The notes: a model not told the origin generated them from the letters alone. A stretch of 64,000 nt of DNA from Siniperca chuatsi (GCF_020085105.1 NC_058058.1:3667587-3731586), one strand, 5' to 3'. Numbered from the stretch's first letter, positions 9,486-20,577 are shown. Numbers and translations: made by a program.

Positions 9486-11864
9486 GAGCCTACAGATTAA
9501 ACCACCAGTAAAAGGACACAGAGCAGAGAAGATTTGGAGAAGAAACCTGACCCAGATGCTTAGTGAAAGGATCAGGGAAAACAACTCAAGAATAGACAAT
9601 TTGAAGAACAGAACAGAATTTTTGCAGAAGAAGTTAACAAGCATTGTCCCAGAAGAAATCCTCAAGAGATTGATGGATTTTACACAGGTAGCACAGGGTG
9701 CACAACATAGGAAGAGCAAGGAGCGGCAAATTAAGAAATTTAACATCCTTTTGAATAAGAAGAATCTAGGGAAGGACCAGCACAACAGGAGATCAGGGAC
9801 TGAACAAAGGGAGACGTGTGTTAACAGAAACAATTGGAACAAAAACTTATCAGACCGCATCCTAACACAGGCGGAAAAAGATGTGCTCTCCAAAGGGCTC
9901 AACTTTTCAGTTACATCCAACCACATCCCTACAGTGGACTACATCACAGCCACAGAAACAGCCATTAGGAAGAACACGATGACAGAAGCAGAGGCTGCAG
10001 ACCTGAGGCTACGTGTCACAGTAACACTAAAGAGTGCCAAACCGCCTCCTTCCAACATTACATCCGAAGAGAGGAGGGCACTCTCAGCACTGCAGAAGGA
10101 TCACAGCATAAACATTCTACCAGCAGACAAGGGTCGCTGCACTGTGATTCTGAACACAGCCGATTATGAAAACAAGGTCAACAACCTTATTGAAGACACA
10201 ACCGCATATCAAAAACTTTCCAACCAATGGCTACAAGAAGAAGGTTATAGACTGTCTACAGAAGCTTGAGAAGGAGGAGGTAATAGACAGGCCTCTGTAC
10301 TACAGACTATACCCTGGGGAAGCCATTCCTTGTATCTATGGCCTTCCCAAAATTCACAAAGTGAATGTTCCACTCAGACCCATCGTGTGCAGCACAGATT
10401 CCATCACATACAACGTAGCCAAACATTTGACTACAATCTTGGCTCCGCTGGTGGGGAACACAGTACATCATGTGGAAAACACACAGAAACTTGTGGACAA
10501 AGTGAAACATCTCCAGTTGGACCCAGATGACGTAATGGTTTCTTATAATGTTGTGTCCTTGTTCACCTGCATCCCGACCTCAGAAGCAGTGACAGCGGTG
10601 AGGAGAAGACTGCAGGAGGACTCCACCTTGCAGCAAAGGACCAAGCTTACACCTGAACACATATGCAAACTATTAGACATCTGTCTCAACACAACCTACT
10701 TCCAATTCCAGGGACACTTCTACAGACAGATTCACGGCTGTGCTACGGGCTCTCCGGTCTCTCCCATCGTGGCCAACCTGTACATGGAACAGTTTGAGAA
10801 GAAGGCATTATCCTCGTTCCCGGGCACACCACCAAGTCATTGGCACCACTACGTGGATGACACCTTTGTGAAAATCAAGAAACAAGACTTGGAAGCGTTC
10901 TCAGAGCATATCAATACTGTGGACCCCAACATCAAGTTAACGCGAGAGGACGCCAAAGAGAACCGCTTGGCCTTTCTTGATTGTTCTACACTCAGAGGAG
11001 AGGACGGAAAACTCCAGATAGAAGTGTATAGGAGACCAACACATACGGATCAATACTTGCTCTTTGACTCACACCATCCATTACAGCACAAGCTGGGTGT
11101 AATCCGGACATTACAACATAGAGCCCAAGAAGTGCCCTCCGGCTCAGAGGCTCAGAGGGTAAGAAGAAAGAGGAAAGGCATGTCCAGAATGCACTCTCAG
11201 CCTGTGATTATCCTACTTGGACTATCAATAAAGTTAAAAGAGCCAAAAAACAGGAAAAAAGTGTAACAGAACCAAGAAGGAACGGTGTCTCCAGTCCTTA
11301 TGTATCTGGACTGTCTGAAAAACTACAAAGGATCTTTAGACAGCATGATGTTCCTGTTTTCTTTAAACCAGGCAACACAAAAACAGAGCAATGTCGTCTA
11401 CTAAATTCAGTGCAGTGAGGAAAACCGCAAAGAACGGTACATAGGTGAGACCAAACAGCCACTTCACAAAAGACTTTATCAGCACAGACGACACGCTAAC
11501 TCAGGATTACAGAGCGCCATGCATTTGCATCTAAAAGCTACAAACCACACATTTGAAGACAGCGAGGTGAAGATTCTAAGTAGAGAGAAGAGTTGGTTTG
11601 AACGGGGTGTCAAGGAAGCCATTTTTGTGAAAAAAGAGAACCCCTCTTTGAACAGAAATGGTGGTCTGAGATTCAATCTGCCCAAAGTCTATCACAGTGT
11701 ATTAACACCTTGGTCACTCCAATCACATGCTAATCAGGTACTTAACAGTGATGAGGTAGGTGCAGCCAGAAAACAATAGGCCTGATTACAGATTACTGGG
11801 CCATCTTGGAAACAATTAGGTCAGTTTCAGGTGAAACTAGCTATTAACAGATACTCAGGTAGAT

Positions 11865-12232
11865 TCCTTTTACTGGTGGTTTAATCTGTAGGCTCTTGGG
11901 TATAATCTTGCTCTGCCTGCATCTTAGATTACAACAGAGATGGTTCCTGTGGTCTGCTAATGTGGGCTGAGGGCAGGGTTAATGTAACACAGAGTAGCTT
12001 AAATTTCTAGTTCCCGTCCCATTTTTTCACAATTGAGAATGACTTCCGGATGGGAGCTGAAACGTCTTCATTCTGAAAACAGTGTCCAGATGACTACGAC
12101 AGAAACCTTTTCTAGGATAGAACACTCCTGGACGAATGAGGGACTACACCGTCTTATTTTGAAGAATTTTGGGCAGAAAACCGTGGATCTGGTTCGGGAA
12201 CTTGAAAACACAGCCAGGAAATTGGCAGACCA
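11865..12232 (+). repeat. Right terminal repeat (pLTR) of the Penelope-like element
   Basis: Contains the start of a coding frame (MTTTETFSRIEHSW, then ELENTARKLADH) matching the left repeat in opposite orientation. Penelope-like elements are known for long terminal repeats, often partly inverted or tandem. Confidence 0.75.
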
Positions 12233-12235
12233 CAG

Positions 12236-12532
12236 TAGCAAAACTGGGACAGGTAATGAGAAAAGTCTTGGTCATGACCTTTGACCTCAGCTTCATACTG
12301 GATCAAAGCTATTTAAACTATATGCACTCAAAATATAAAAATATGAAGACACAGATCAGCATCAGAAACCTTCATGATCAGATCCAGATCAAGATTGTCC
12401 AAACAAAACCTGTACATCCTCAAATATCAGAAAATATTGTTTAAAATATAAAAAACTTGTGTCATCTAAAAAAAAAATTTATACGAATTGTAGTAATAAC
12501 AAAAGACACAAGTGACTCTTTTTGATGTAACT
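12236..12532. other. Orphan V 3' flank between two transposons
   Basis: Matches the 3' flank of V3 (18395-18670) from caaactggga to gatgtaactatat, but no V gene is attached. It overlaps in content with 5628-6000, so the two are separate copies, each marking a V unit whose V exon is absent. Confidence 0.7.
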
Positions 12533-15500
12533 ATATCAGAATCAGAATCAGAAATATCCCCGTTTTCCCTTGGGGATCAATAGTATGTACTGCTCCCCGT
12601 GGGAAAACGCTTTGTTACAGCTGCTCACTATCACGTCACACAGGAGAAGAAGTACTAATACAATAAAAATAGACATAATAATAAATAAGTCTGCAAGCAA
12701 ATCGAAATATGATACACTATAATACACCTAATCAAAATAAGTACAAGTGGGTATGTAGTATAAAGCTAAGGAAGTGTACAGTACAATGTAATAATATAAG
12801 CAATAGTAGTGCAATCATGTGTACTGTCAAGCTGAGTGTAGCAGATTTAACCAGCTTATTAGGCAATGGATAATGCATCAGCAGTAATATAGTTTAATAA
12901 ATATCAACAAACATGGAATTATTAAACTGAGAACAGAGTATATTGCACAGGAGTAAGAGAATAATGCACAATATTTTAGGAATTGCAGTAATGTTAATGA
13001 TCCAATGTCCAATGTGTAATATCAGTGCCAGTTTCCCCGACACTTAGTGGGAGGAGTTAAAGAGTTTGATGGCCACAGGCAGGAATGACTTCCTGTGGCG
13101 CTCTGTGGTGCTTTTTGGGGGAATGAGTCTTCCGCTGAAGGTACTCCTTTGTTTAGCCAGCACGTCATGGAGTGGGTGGGAAACATTGTCCAATATGGCA
13201 TGTAGTTTGGCCAGCATCTTCCTCTCTGACACCACCGACAGAGAGTCCAGCTCCAACCCCACAATGTCACTGGCCTTACGGATCAGTTTGTTGAGCCTGT
13301 TCGCGTCCGCTACCCTCAACCTGCTGCCCCAGCATGCAACAGCATACAGGATAGCACTGGCCACCACAGACTCATAAAACATCTTCAGCATTGTCCGGCA
13401 GATGTTGAAGGACCTCAGCCTCCTCAGAAAATAGAGGCGGCCCTTCCTATAGAGGGCTTGAGTGTTCTTAGCCCAGTCCAGTTTATGGTCCATATGTACT
13501 CCAAGGTACTTGTAGTCCTCAACAATGTCCATACTGACCCCCTGAATGGAGACAGGGGTCACTGGTGCCTTGGCACACCGAAAGTCTAAAACCAGCTCCT
13601 TTGACTTTATTGCATTGAGCTGCAGATGGTTCTGCTCACACCGTAAGACAAAGTTACCCACAACAGCCCTGTACTCAGTCTCATCACCACCACTGATACA
13701 TCCCACCACAGCAGAGTCATCAGAAAACTTCTGAAGATGGCAGGACTACGTATGGTAGCTGAAGTCTGTGGTGTAAATGGTGAAGAGGAAGGGAGAGAGG
13801 ACGGTCCCCAGTGTTGCTGACCACGCTGTTCGACACACAGTGCTGCAGACGCACATGCTGTGGTCTGCCAGTCAGGTAGTCAACAATCCAGGACACAAGG
13901 GGGGCATCCACCTACATCACTGCCAGCTTCTCACCAAGCAGGGCTGGCCAGATGGTGTTGAAAGCACTGGAGAAGTCAAAGTTACCCACTGCAGCCCTGT
14001 ACTGAAGTTGAAGTCTGTGGTGTAGATGGTGAAGAGGAAGGGAGAGAGGACAGTCCTTTGAGGGGCTCCAGTATGGCTGACCACGTTGTCCGACACAAAG
14101 TGCTGTGGACGCATGGGCTGTGGTCTGCCAGTCAGGTAGTCAACAATCCAGGAAACGGGGGGGACATCCACCTGCATCGCTGCCTGCTTCTCACCGCGCT
14201 GGGCTGGCCAGATGGTGTTGAAAGCACTAGAGAATTAAAAAACATGATCCTCATCGTGCTTTCCGGCTTGTCCAGGTGGGTGTAGATGCGGTTCAGCAAG
14301 AAGATGATGGCCTCCTCAACTCCCAGCCGGGGCTGGTAGGCAAACTGAAGGGGACCAGGAGGGGTCTGACCATGGGCCGCAGCTGTTCCAGCACCAGTCT
14401 CTCCCGGGTCTTCATTATGTGGGAGGTCAGTGCCACCGGTCTGTAGTACTTGGAGCCACTGAGACGCGGCGTCTTCGGCACAGGAACAAGGCAAGATGTC
14501 TTCCACAGAATAGGGATGCTTTGAAGACTCAGGCTCAGGTTGAAGACATGTTGAAGGACTCCACATAGCTGGGGGGCACTGGCTTTTAGCACCCCGGGGC
14601 CACCCCGGGGCCACCCCCGCCATCGGGGCCTGCAGCCTTGTTTGAGTGGAGTGTTATCAGCTGACCTCTCACCTGGTCAGCAGTCATGCACACAGCAGAG
14701 GTTAGAGACGGGGGAGAGGGGGAGTCATCAGTCATGAGAGGGCTGTTAGCCTGAGAGCCAGTTGAGGGGGGAAATAGGAATCTCCCAGGAAGATGGAGGA
14801 GGGGGAGCAGTGGACTCAGAGGAGTCTGGGGGCCGACAGCAGCTGAGTTAGAGGAGGGATGAGCAGGAACCCGTGTGTCGAATCTGTTAAAGAACAGATT
14901 ATGTTCATTGGCCCTGTGCAAGCTGCCTTCAACCCCTCTGCTGCCAGTCGGTCTGAAGCCTGTGATGGTCTTCATGCTGTTCCAGACCTCTCTCATGTTG
15001 TTCTGCTGGAGTTTCCACTGCAGCTTCCTCCTGTACTTTTCCTTGGCCTCCCTGATCTTCACCTTCAGTTCAGCCTGGATTGCCCTCACCTCCTCCCTAT
15101 TACCATCGGTAAAGGCCCTCCTCTTGGCATTCAGGATATCTTTGATGTCCTTTGTTACCCACGGTATGTTATTTAGATAACAATGGACCATCTTGGTTGG
15201 GACATTGCAGTCCACACAGAAGTTAATGTAGCCGGTAATGCACTCAGTGTGCCCGTCAATGTCCTCTCCATGAGGCTCACAGAGTACATCCAAGTTTGTC
15301 ACCTCAAAACATTCCTGCAGTGTCTCGTAGGCCTCCCCTGACCATCTCCTCACTGTCCTTGTGGTGGTGGGCTGCCTTTTAACCAGAGGCACATAGCAGG
15401 GTTTAAGGTAAACCAGGTTGTGGTCTGACCTACCCAGAGGGGGGAGGGGGGAAGAGGGGAAGAGTGGGGAAGAAGTCCAGTGTCCTCTCCTCTCTAGTAG

Positions 15501-16090
15501 GACAACTCACATACTGGGTGAAATTAGTCAGTGTTGTTGAAACACTGACATGGTTGAAGTCAACCGAGATTAATTTGAGTGCACTCTGGTGCTGTGTCTG
15601 TAGTTGTGCTATGGCGGTGTGAATGGCTTTGCACGCTGATGCTGGGGTAGCAGAGGGGGGGATGTAAACAACCACAGCAATGGCATGTGAGAATTCACGT
15701 GGCAGATAATATGGCCGGAGTCCCACAACTAACAGTTCAATGTCTGGGATACAGATATTCTGCTTGATAGTACCGTGACCAGGGTTACACCATCTGTTGT
15801 TGACCAGAACAGCAAGCCCGCCGCCTTTCAGCTTACTGCTCCCGGTGTGATCCCTGTCGGCCCGAACAGTCTGAAAGCCGTCGATGGAAACGTTATGATC
15901 CGGGATATTCTGGTGTAGCCATGTCTCTGAGAAGCATATCAAACTACACTCACGGAACTCGGTCTGACTCCGGGCTAACACCGTTAGCTTGTCCATTTTA
16001 TTCGCCAGTGATCTCACGTTGTCCATGACGAGAGAAGGCAGACACGGCTTAAATCTATTACTGTAAGTCCATCCTGTCTGCTGTCCGCCT
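12533..16090 (-). mobile_element. Rex1/CR1-like LINE, nearly full ORF2, reverse orientation, rearranged
   Basis: On the - strand an APE endonuclease is seen at 15430-16026 (NVRSLANKMDKL, FSETWLHQN, GGGLAVLVNNRW, VVYIPPSATP). The catalytic GDFNH box is altered to VDFNH. Linker and RT start follow at 14586-15392 and 14293-14592, and the RT C-terminal part at 13044-13709 (VEDYKYLGVHMDHKLDW, RRLRSFNICRTMLKMFYES). The 3' end at 12533 shows the cagaatcagaatcag tail. Frames are broken and a block of the RT core is duplicated in tandem. It is the same family as 6461-9017 but extends further 5'. It separates an orphan V flank from a C exon. Confidence 0.85.
13745..14225 (-). repeat. Internal tandem duplication within the reverse Rex1-like LINE
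   Basis: About 250 bp covering SWIVDYLTGRPQ through LFTIYTTDF is present twice: about 13745-13985 and 13995-14225. The second junction reads tactgaagttgaagtctgtgg. The other Rex1-like copy at 6461-9017 has this block once. Confidence 0.7.
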
Positions 16091-16242
16091 TCTCAATTTT
16101 TCATAGTTTTTTTTGTTCAAAATTTAAAAATGAAATGATTTTGCTGACAGAGAGAAAGAGAGAAAGAGAGAGAAACGGTTACTGAGTGACGGCTGAGAGC
16201 AGTAGCAGAGTAAAACCAGTAGCAGAGTCCCAGTGAGTCAGG

Positions 16243-16556
16243 TCAGGACTGGGGACACTGGTGTCTCCTCAGTGTCTCTGAGAGCAGAGTCTGGTAGCCC
16301 TGGGTGGAGCCCACCTTCCTCCACTGGTCTGCAAGGAGCCTCAGGGTGCTGCTCCAGCTGTAGTGGCCGTCCTTCTCCAGCACCCCGGGGCTCCTGCTCT
16401 CCTCCCAGCTGCTGCTGCTGCTGCCGTCCACCTTCCAGGCCAGACTCCAGTCTGAGGGGAAACCCTTGTTGGCCAGGCACATGAGCGTGGCCTTCCCCTG
16501 CTGCAGCTCCTCGCTGGAGGGGGGCAGCACCGTCAGGGTGGGGGTGACTCAACCCA
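16243..16556 (-). pseudogene. Immunoglobulin light-chain constant exon C-A (kappa type), damaged
   Basis: The - strand reads a C1-set domain: [20 protein letters not shown], then [20 protein letters not shown], a Ser run, [34 protein letters not shown], and the terminal LRRHQCPQS stop with the cysteine that bonds the heavy chain. Three lesions are visible. A 15-bp in-frame deletion relative to copy C-B removes VTCEA, and with it the second intradomain cysteine (KVGS joins TQGYQ directly). The acceptor AG is TG (positions 16558-16557). An in-frame TGA lies at 16551-16549 if the usual exon start is used. A downstream AG at nt 8-9 of the exon could bypass the TGA in the right phase. No J is seen upstream before V3. 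Confidence 0.85.
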
Positions 16557-17431
16557 CAACGGAGAGAGGGATTAATAAAGATTATACTAGGGAAAATAAA
16601 CTCCACCCTGTTGGTCTTCCTCAGATTGAATGAAACTGATCTTAAACGTTTCACTTCCCTTTGAGCTCAGTAACTATGGCAACAGACAGGCATCACTGCT
16701 GAACCACGGCAACAGACAGGTTTCAGTACTAAAGATAAAAAGTTTCCACTGGCAGATTTTTACTGAGGCATTTTCTTCATATTCTGAGTTATATATCGCA
16801 AAATATTACACATAAGATAAAGACTGTGAGGCTTTTATTGTTTTAACTATCTCAAATATTTCTTTTCTCTATCCAAAACCCAATAAATGATGATATGTGT
16901 GTGTTCTCTTCATGTAAGCAGGAATCATCACTGAACAGTCAGGCTTCATTACTTAAACATTCAAATGAATGTTGTTAACTACTGAACTACTTTTTAAAAC
17001 TGATAAAATTTTCACAATTAAACACGTCGAATGACTTTAAAATCATTAGTCTGGAGGAAAGATCGAGTAATAGCCATGTACATTAAACACACAAAATTAT
17101 TGCCAGAGGTCTTGAGCCAAAATATTAAAACTTATTTAACTTATTTAATATAAAATATTTTCTTCATACAGTGTAATGCAGATTAGTTTTATACAATGAA
17201 CTGAAAAGAATGAAAAAATAAAAGTTACATTTTTAGTGCAACAAGATTCTTTAGTGGAGTGGATTTTAGTCTGGTTAACGACAGTGTGAAGCCTTCAAGA
17301 ATTGTTGCAAATAGATAAAATTTCAAATGTCAGACCAATAATACAATAAGTATTGCTCCATTAATAGACAGCATCATCAGAGTAATCCAAGTCCCTGTTG
17401 GAGTCAGTCAGAGCATTTCCATAGAGAGCCA
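16557..17431. other. Upstream region of C-A and V3, no J found
   Basis: The expected J position between C (-) and V (+). No heptamer-nonamer pair, no FGXG coding and no acttac (reverse of a gtaagt donor) was found. Sequence to about 16990 matches 20320-20516 plus 24818-25090 beside C-B, confirming that the C-to-V units are duplicates. Confidence 0.6.
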
Positions 17432-17478
17432 CTTTGCATCAGCAGCACTATGCTCCAGTGCTCTGGGAGAGTTTATAG
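17432..17478 (+). promoter_or_regulatory. V3 promoter: octamer-like and TATA-like boxes
   Basis: CTTTGCAT at 17432-17439 and tttatag at 17472-17478, as at the other V genes. Confidence 0.65.
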
Positions 17479-17557
17479 TCCTGAGAGTTGAACACTGGAT
17501 GACTGACAGCTGTCCTTCATGACAACAGAAGCCACAGAAATCCTCCTCATCAAAAAC

Positions 17558-18040
17558 ATGACTTTGATCTCCGTCCTCATCTGGACTCTCCTCTGCTGCT
17601 GCTTCACAGGTAAAGTCCAGAGAATCAAGCTCCTCTCCTCTGTGAACATCCGTCCCTCTGAAATGAAGCCGACAAAACCATGACGCTGCTTTATGTTTTT
17701 GTCTCTGTATCCTCAGAGTCCAGAGGCCAGGTCACAGTGACTCAGCCTGGAGCAGTGAGCTCTGCTCTGGGAGGCTCCGTCTCCATCAGCTGTAGGACCA
17801 GTCAGAATGTTTATGTTTCGAGCAACAAGCACCTTTTATCCTGGTTCCAACAGAGAGATGGAGAAACTCCTAAACTCCTCATTTACTTTGCTAGCACTCG
17901 AGCATCAGGGATTCCAGGTCGTTTTACAGGCAGTGGATCAAACTCTGACTTCACTCTGACCATCAGTGGAGTCCAGACTGAAGATGCAGCAGTTTACTAC
18001 TGTCAGAGTCGTCACTACATCAACAGTCAGTGGTTGTTCA
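17558..18040 (+). CDS. Immunoglobulin light-chain V gene V3 (kappa type), intact
   Basis: Leader exon 17558-17609 and V exon 17717-18040, same splice sites as V1. The V exon reads [12 protein letters not shown] at its start, with both cysteines and no stop. CDR1 is [15 protein letters not shown], followed by FQQ where the others have YQQ. CDR2 begins YFAS and the CDR3 end is [11 protein letters not shown]. Framework bases are almost identical to V1 and V4, indicating recent duplication or sequence homogenisation. It is followed by a perfect 12-RSS. The damaged C-A exon lies about 1 kb upstream on the opposite strand, so this is a C-V unit that lacks its J. Confidence 0.93.
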
Positions 18041-18068
18041 CACAGTGAAAAAGCGTGCTACAAAAACC
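18041..18068 (+). other. 12-spacer recombination signal of V3
   Basis: Heptamer CACAGTG 18041-18047, 12-nt spacer 18048-18059, nonamer ACAAAAACC 18060-18068. Confidence 0.95.
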
Positions 18069-18146
18069 TCCCTCAGTCAGACTGAACAGAAACTGAAGTG
18101 ACTGCTGCAGCTGGAAGCTACTGCAGAGACTGATACACTTCACTGA

Positions 18147-18148
<2 letters not shown>

Positions 18149-18191
<43 letters not shown>
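18149..18191. repeat. (AC)n microsatellite 3' of V3
   Basis: AC run at the conserved offset from the RSS. Confidence 0.95.
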
Positions 18192-18195
<4 letters not shown>

Positions 18196-19819
18196 ATATC
18201 ATCAAGCAAATTAAACATTTAACCATTGTTGCTTTTAACCACCCATGAATATGTAGCAAAATAAGTTCAATGAGAAATAAATGATCTTGGTGTAAATCAA
18301 ATGACTTTCTCCATCACAGCTTCTCACCATCCATTTATGTCCCATTATAATCCCATGATGTTATCTGATTTGCCAATGAATAGAAAGGAGTCAAACTGGG
18401 AAAGTTAAAGAGAAAAGTCTTGGTCATGACCTTTGACCTCAGCTTCATACTGGATCACAGCTATTTCAACTATATGCACTCAAAGGAAAATATGAAGACA
18501 CACATCAGGATCAGAAACCTTCATGATCAAAGATGGCCCAAACAAAACCTGTACATCCTCAAATATCAGAAAATATTGTTTAAAATATAAAAACTTGTGT
18601 CAACTAAAAAGATGAATAGGAATTGTATTAATAACAAAAGACATAAGTGACCTCTTTGATGTAACTATATCTACATATGACTATAACTGCACATATACAA
18701 AGCATATGCAAAAACTCCATCTGCTGAGGAAGGTCATGTAATTCGATCCAAAGCTCCAGAAGAGCTACTGAATGCACCTTGTGCTGAAATGATCATACAA
18801 AATGTTTAATTAAATGAAAGAATTATGAATAAAAACATAAATAACTAATGAGAACTAAACTCACACAGTTAAAAGTTTTAAAGTTATATTTTAGTGAAAC
18901 ACACTGAGAGGTTTCAAAAATTAATACACATTCCAATGACACAATAATAAATAATTGAATACAGTGAGACATTAGTGGTTTCATAAGTTTTCATATATTT
19001 GAGGTTGAGTATTTTATTTAAATTCAATGCACCTACGTGTAGATTTTGCAAAATTTGAGATCACGTTCATGTTTTGTTAGTTTCGTATATTAATTTGTTA
19101 TTTTTGAGTCTTTTACTGATGAGTCTTTTAGTTCAAAGCCTGAAAGGATTCTAATTCAAACGTTTGTAGATTTATTGACAGGACTGAGTATATTGTCTTC
19201 ATGCAAATAAAACATTTACCAAATAGGAATCCTCATTTTCCTCAGGGTTTAGAGATACCTGGGGGATTTTCCATGAAAGGGTTAACCCATGTTAGAACAC
19301 TCAAAATATAAGTTTAAAAAAGACTACATCTGTTCTAAACGGAGAAAACAGGTAATAAAGTCTTTTCTCTGCAGCTAATAAACTTTAAGATATAATGACA
19401 TATAAGAATATTTTTATATCTGAAAACCAGTGACCAGTGCAAAAGCAACATTTTAAGCATCATGTAAATAATGACAAATGACAGATATGCAACACTGACA
19501 TTAAATCTTTGGTGTAAAAATCTGAGATAAGAACCGAGTGATATTATCTCATTCTGACAATACGCATTTGTTTTTAATCCTTTAAACTGTATTGAGTAAT
19601 GTAGATTTAAGTAAACTACACTTTTAAACATCAAAATTTCCCCCTTTCATCCATCATTCACACCTTGTTTATACCTGCATTAATGTAATCCCAGAGTGTA
19701 TTAATAAAACCATCACCAGTAATGAGAAAGTCGTACACTGACATCAGTTATAATCTTGCACTGATAAAATGAAGGAAAAGGCATCTTTCATGAAATATGA
19801 TTTAATTTGAAATTCCGTT
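18192..19819. other. V3 3' flank and spacer to C-B, no gene
   Basis: 18192-18700 is the fullest copy of the shared V flank. 18717-18796 (tccatctgctgaggaaggtc) is a dispersed repeat seen inverted near 6030-6120. The rest is AT-rich with no coding structure. Confidence 0.6.
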
Positions 19820-19825
19820 TTTATT
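19820..19825 (-). terminator. Possible polyadenylation signal for C-B
   Basis: AATAAA on the - strand about 170 nt after the C-B stop codon. This is a suitable position for a light-chain 3' UTR; use is inferred. Confidence 0.4.
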
Positions 19826-19993
19826 TTCTTGCAGGATTAACAGCATGAGCATTATTACAACAATGAAACGTCACTACTTAAAGTTGAATAATGTTAAAAT
19901 GATCTGATGACAGAAAGAGAGAGACAGTGTTGCAGAGTGCAGACTGAGAGCAGTAGCAGAGTAAAACCAGTAACAGAGTCCCAGTGAGTCAGG

Positions 19994-20310
19994 TCAGGAC
20001 TGGGAACACTGGTCTCTCCTCAGTGTCTCTGAGACCAGAGTCTGGCAGCCCTGGGTGGCCTCACAGGTCACAGAGCCCACCTTCCTCCACTGGTCTGCAG
20101 GGAGCCTCAGGGTGCTGCTCCAGCTGTAGCGTCCGTCCTTCTCCAGCACCCCGGGGCTCCTGCTCTCCTCCCAGCTGCTGCTGCTGCTGCTGCTTCCGTC
20201 CACCTTCCAGGCCAGACTCCAGTCTGAGGGGAAGCCCTTGTTGGCCTTCCCCTGCTGCAGCTCCTCGCTGGAGGGGGGCAACACCGTCAGGGTGGGGACG
20301 ACTCAATCCA
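19994..20310 (-). pseudogene. Immunoglobulin light-chain constant exon C-B (kappa type), damaged
   Basis: Second C1-set exon, close to C-A. It keeps the acceptor (tctctctgcag) and the second cysteine block [13 protein letters not shown], and ends LRRDQCSQS. An 18-bp in-frame deletion removes the stretch with the first intradomain cysteine: QQGKA joins NKGFPSDW directly, where C-A has TLMCLA between. The deletion is bounded by a short ggcc repeat, consistent with slippage. An in-frame TGA at 20305-20303 follows if the first base is 20310 and the J phase is 1. Splicing to the AG at nt 8-9 would avoid it. The Ser run is two codons longer than in C-A (AGC repeat). An extra cysteine occurs in TQGCQT where C-A has Tyr. 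Confidence 0.85.
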
Positions 20311-20577
20311 CTGCAGAGAGAGAGAAATTAATAAAGTTTATATGAGGGAAACTAAACTCCACCCTGTTGGTTGCAGCAGAGGAAGCTACTGGTTCTGTTG
20401 GTCTTCCTCAGATTGAATTAAATTAGTCTTTAACGTTTCACTTCCCTCTCTGAGCTCAGTAACCATGGCAACAGACAGGCATCACTGCTGAACCACGTCA
20501 ACAGATAGGTTTCAGTCATCACTGGCGCCCCGGAGCATGAGGCCGCTTCAGCTAAGCCTGATGACCCGTGGCTCCTC

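Larger units (their letters stand above)
9103..12235 (+). mobile_element. Penelope-like retroelement with RT and GIY-YIG domains, inactive
   Basis: Frames at 9556-10269 and 10166-11266 together encode a Penelope-type reverse transcriptase: YGLPKIHK, the YNVVSLFTCIPT block, FYRQIHGCATGSPVSPIVANL, HHYVDDTFV and LAFLDC. After a further frame break near 11130, a GIY-YIG nuclease follows (RYIGETKQPLHKR, then LYQHRRHAN, about 11430-11700). RT plus GIY-YIG is diagnostic of Penelope-like elements. Frame changes occur near 10220 and 11130 and stops precede the nuclease. In the block that normally supplies the first catalytic Asp (SYDVVSLF in relatives) the residue is Asn. Terminal repeats lie at both ends in inverted orientation. 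The element sits just 3' of the Rex1-like LINE. Confidence 0.9.

Noticed and set aside
16238-16654. Glutamine-rich and proline-rich frames overlapping the C exons
   Set aside because: Frame shadows of the C-kappa exons and their AGC repeat.
17260-17300. Possible J signal (gacagtgtg) near V3
   Set aside because: The heptamer is imperfect, no nonamer lies at 12 or 23 bp, and there is no J-like coding or donor.
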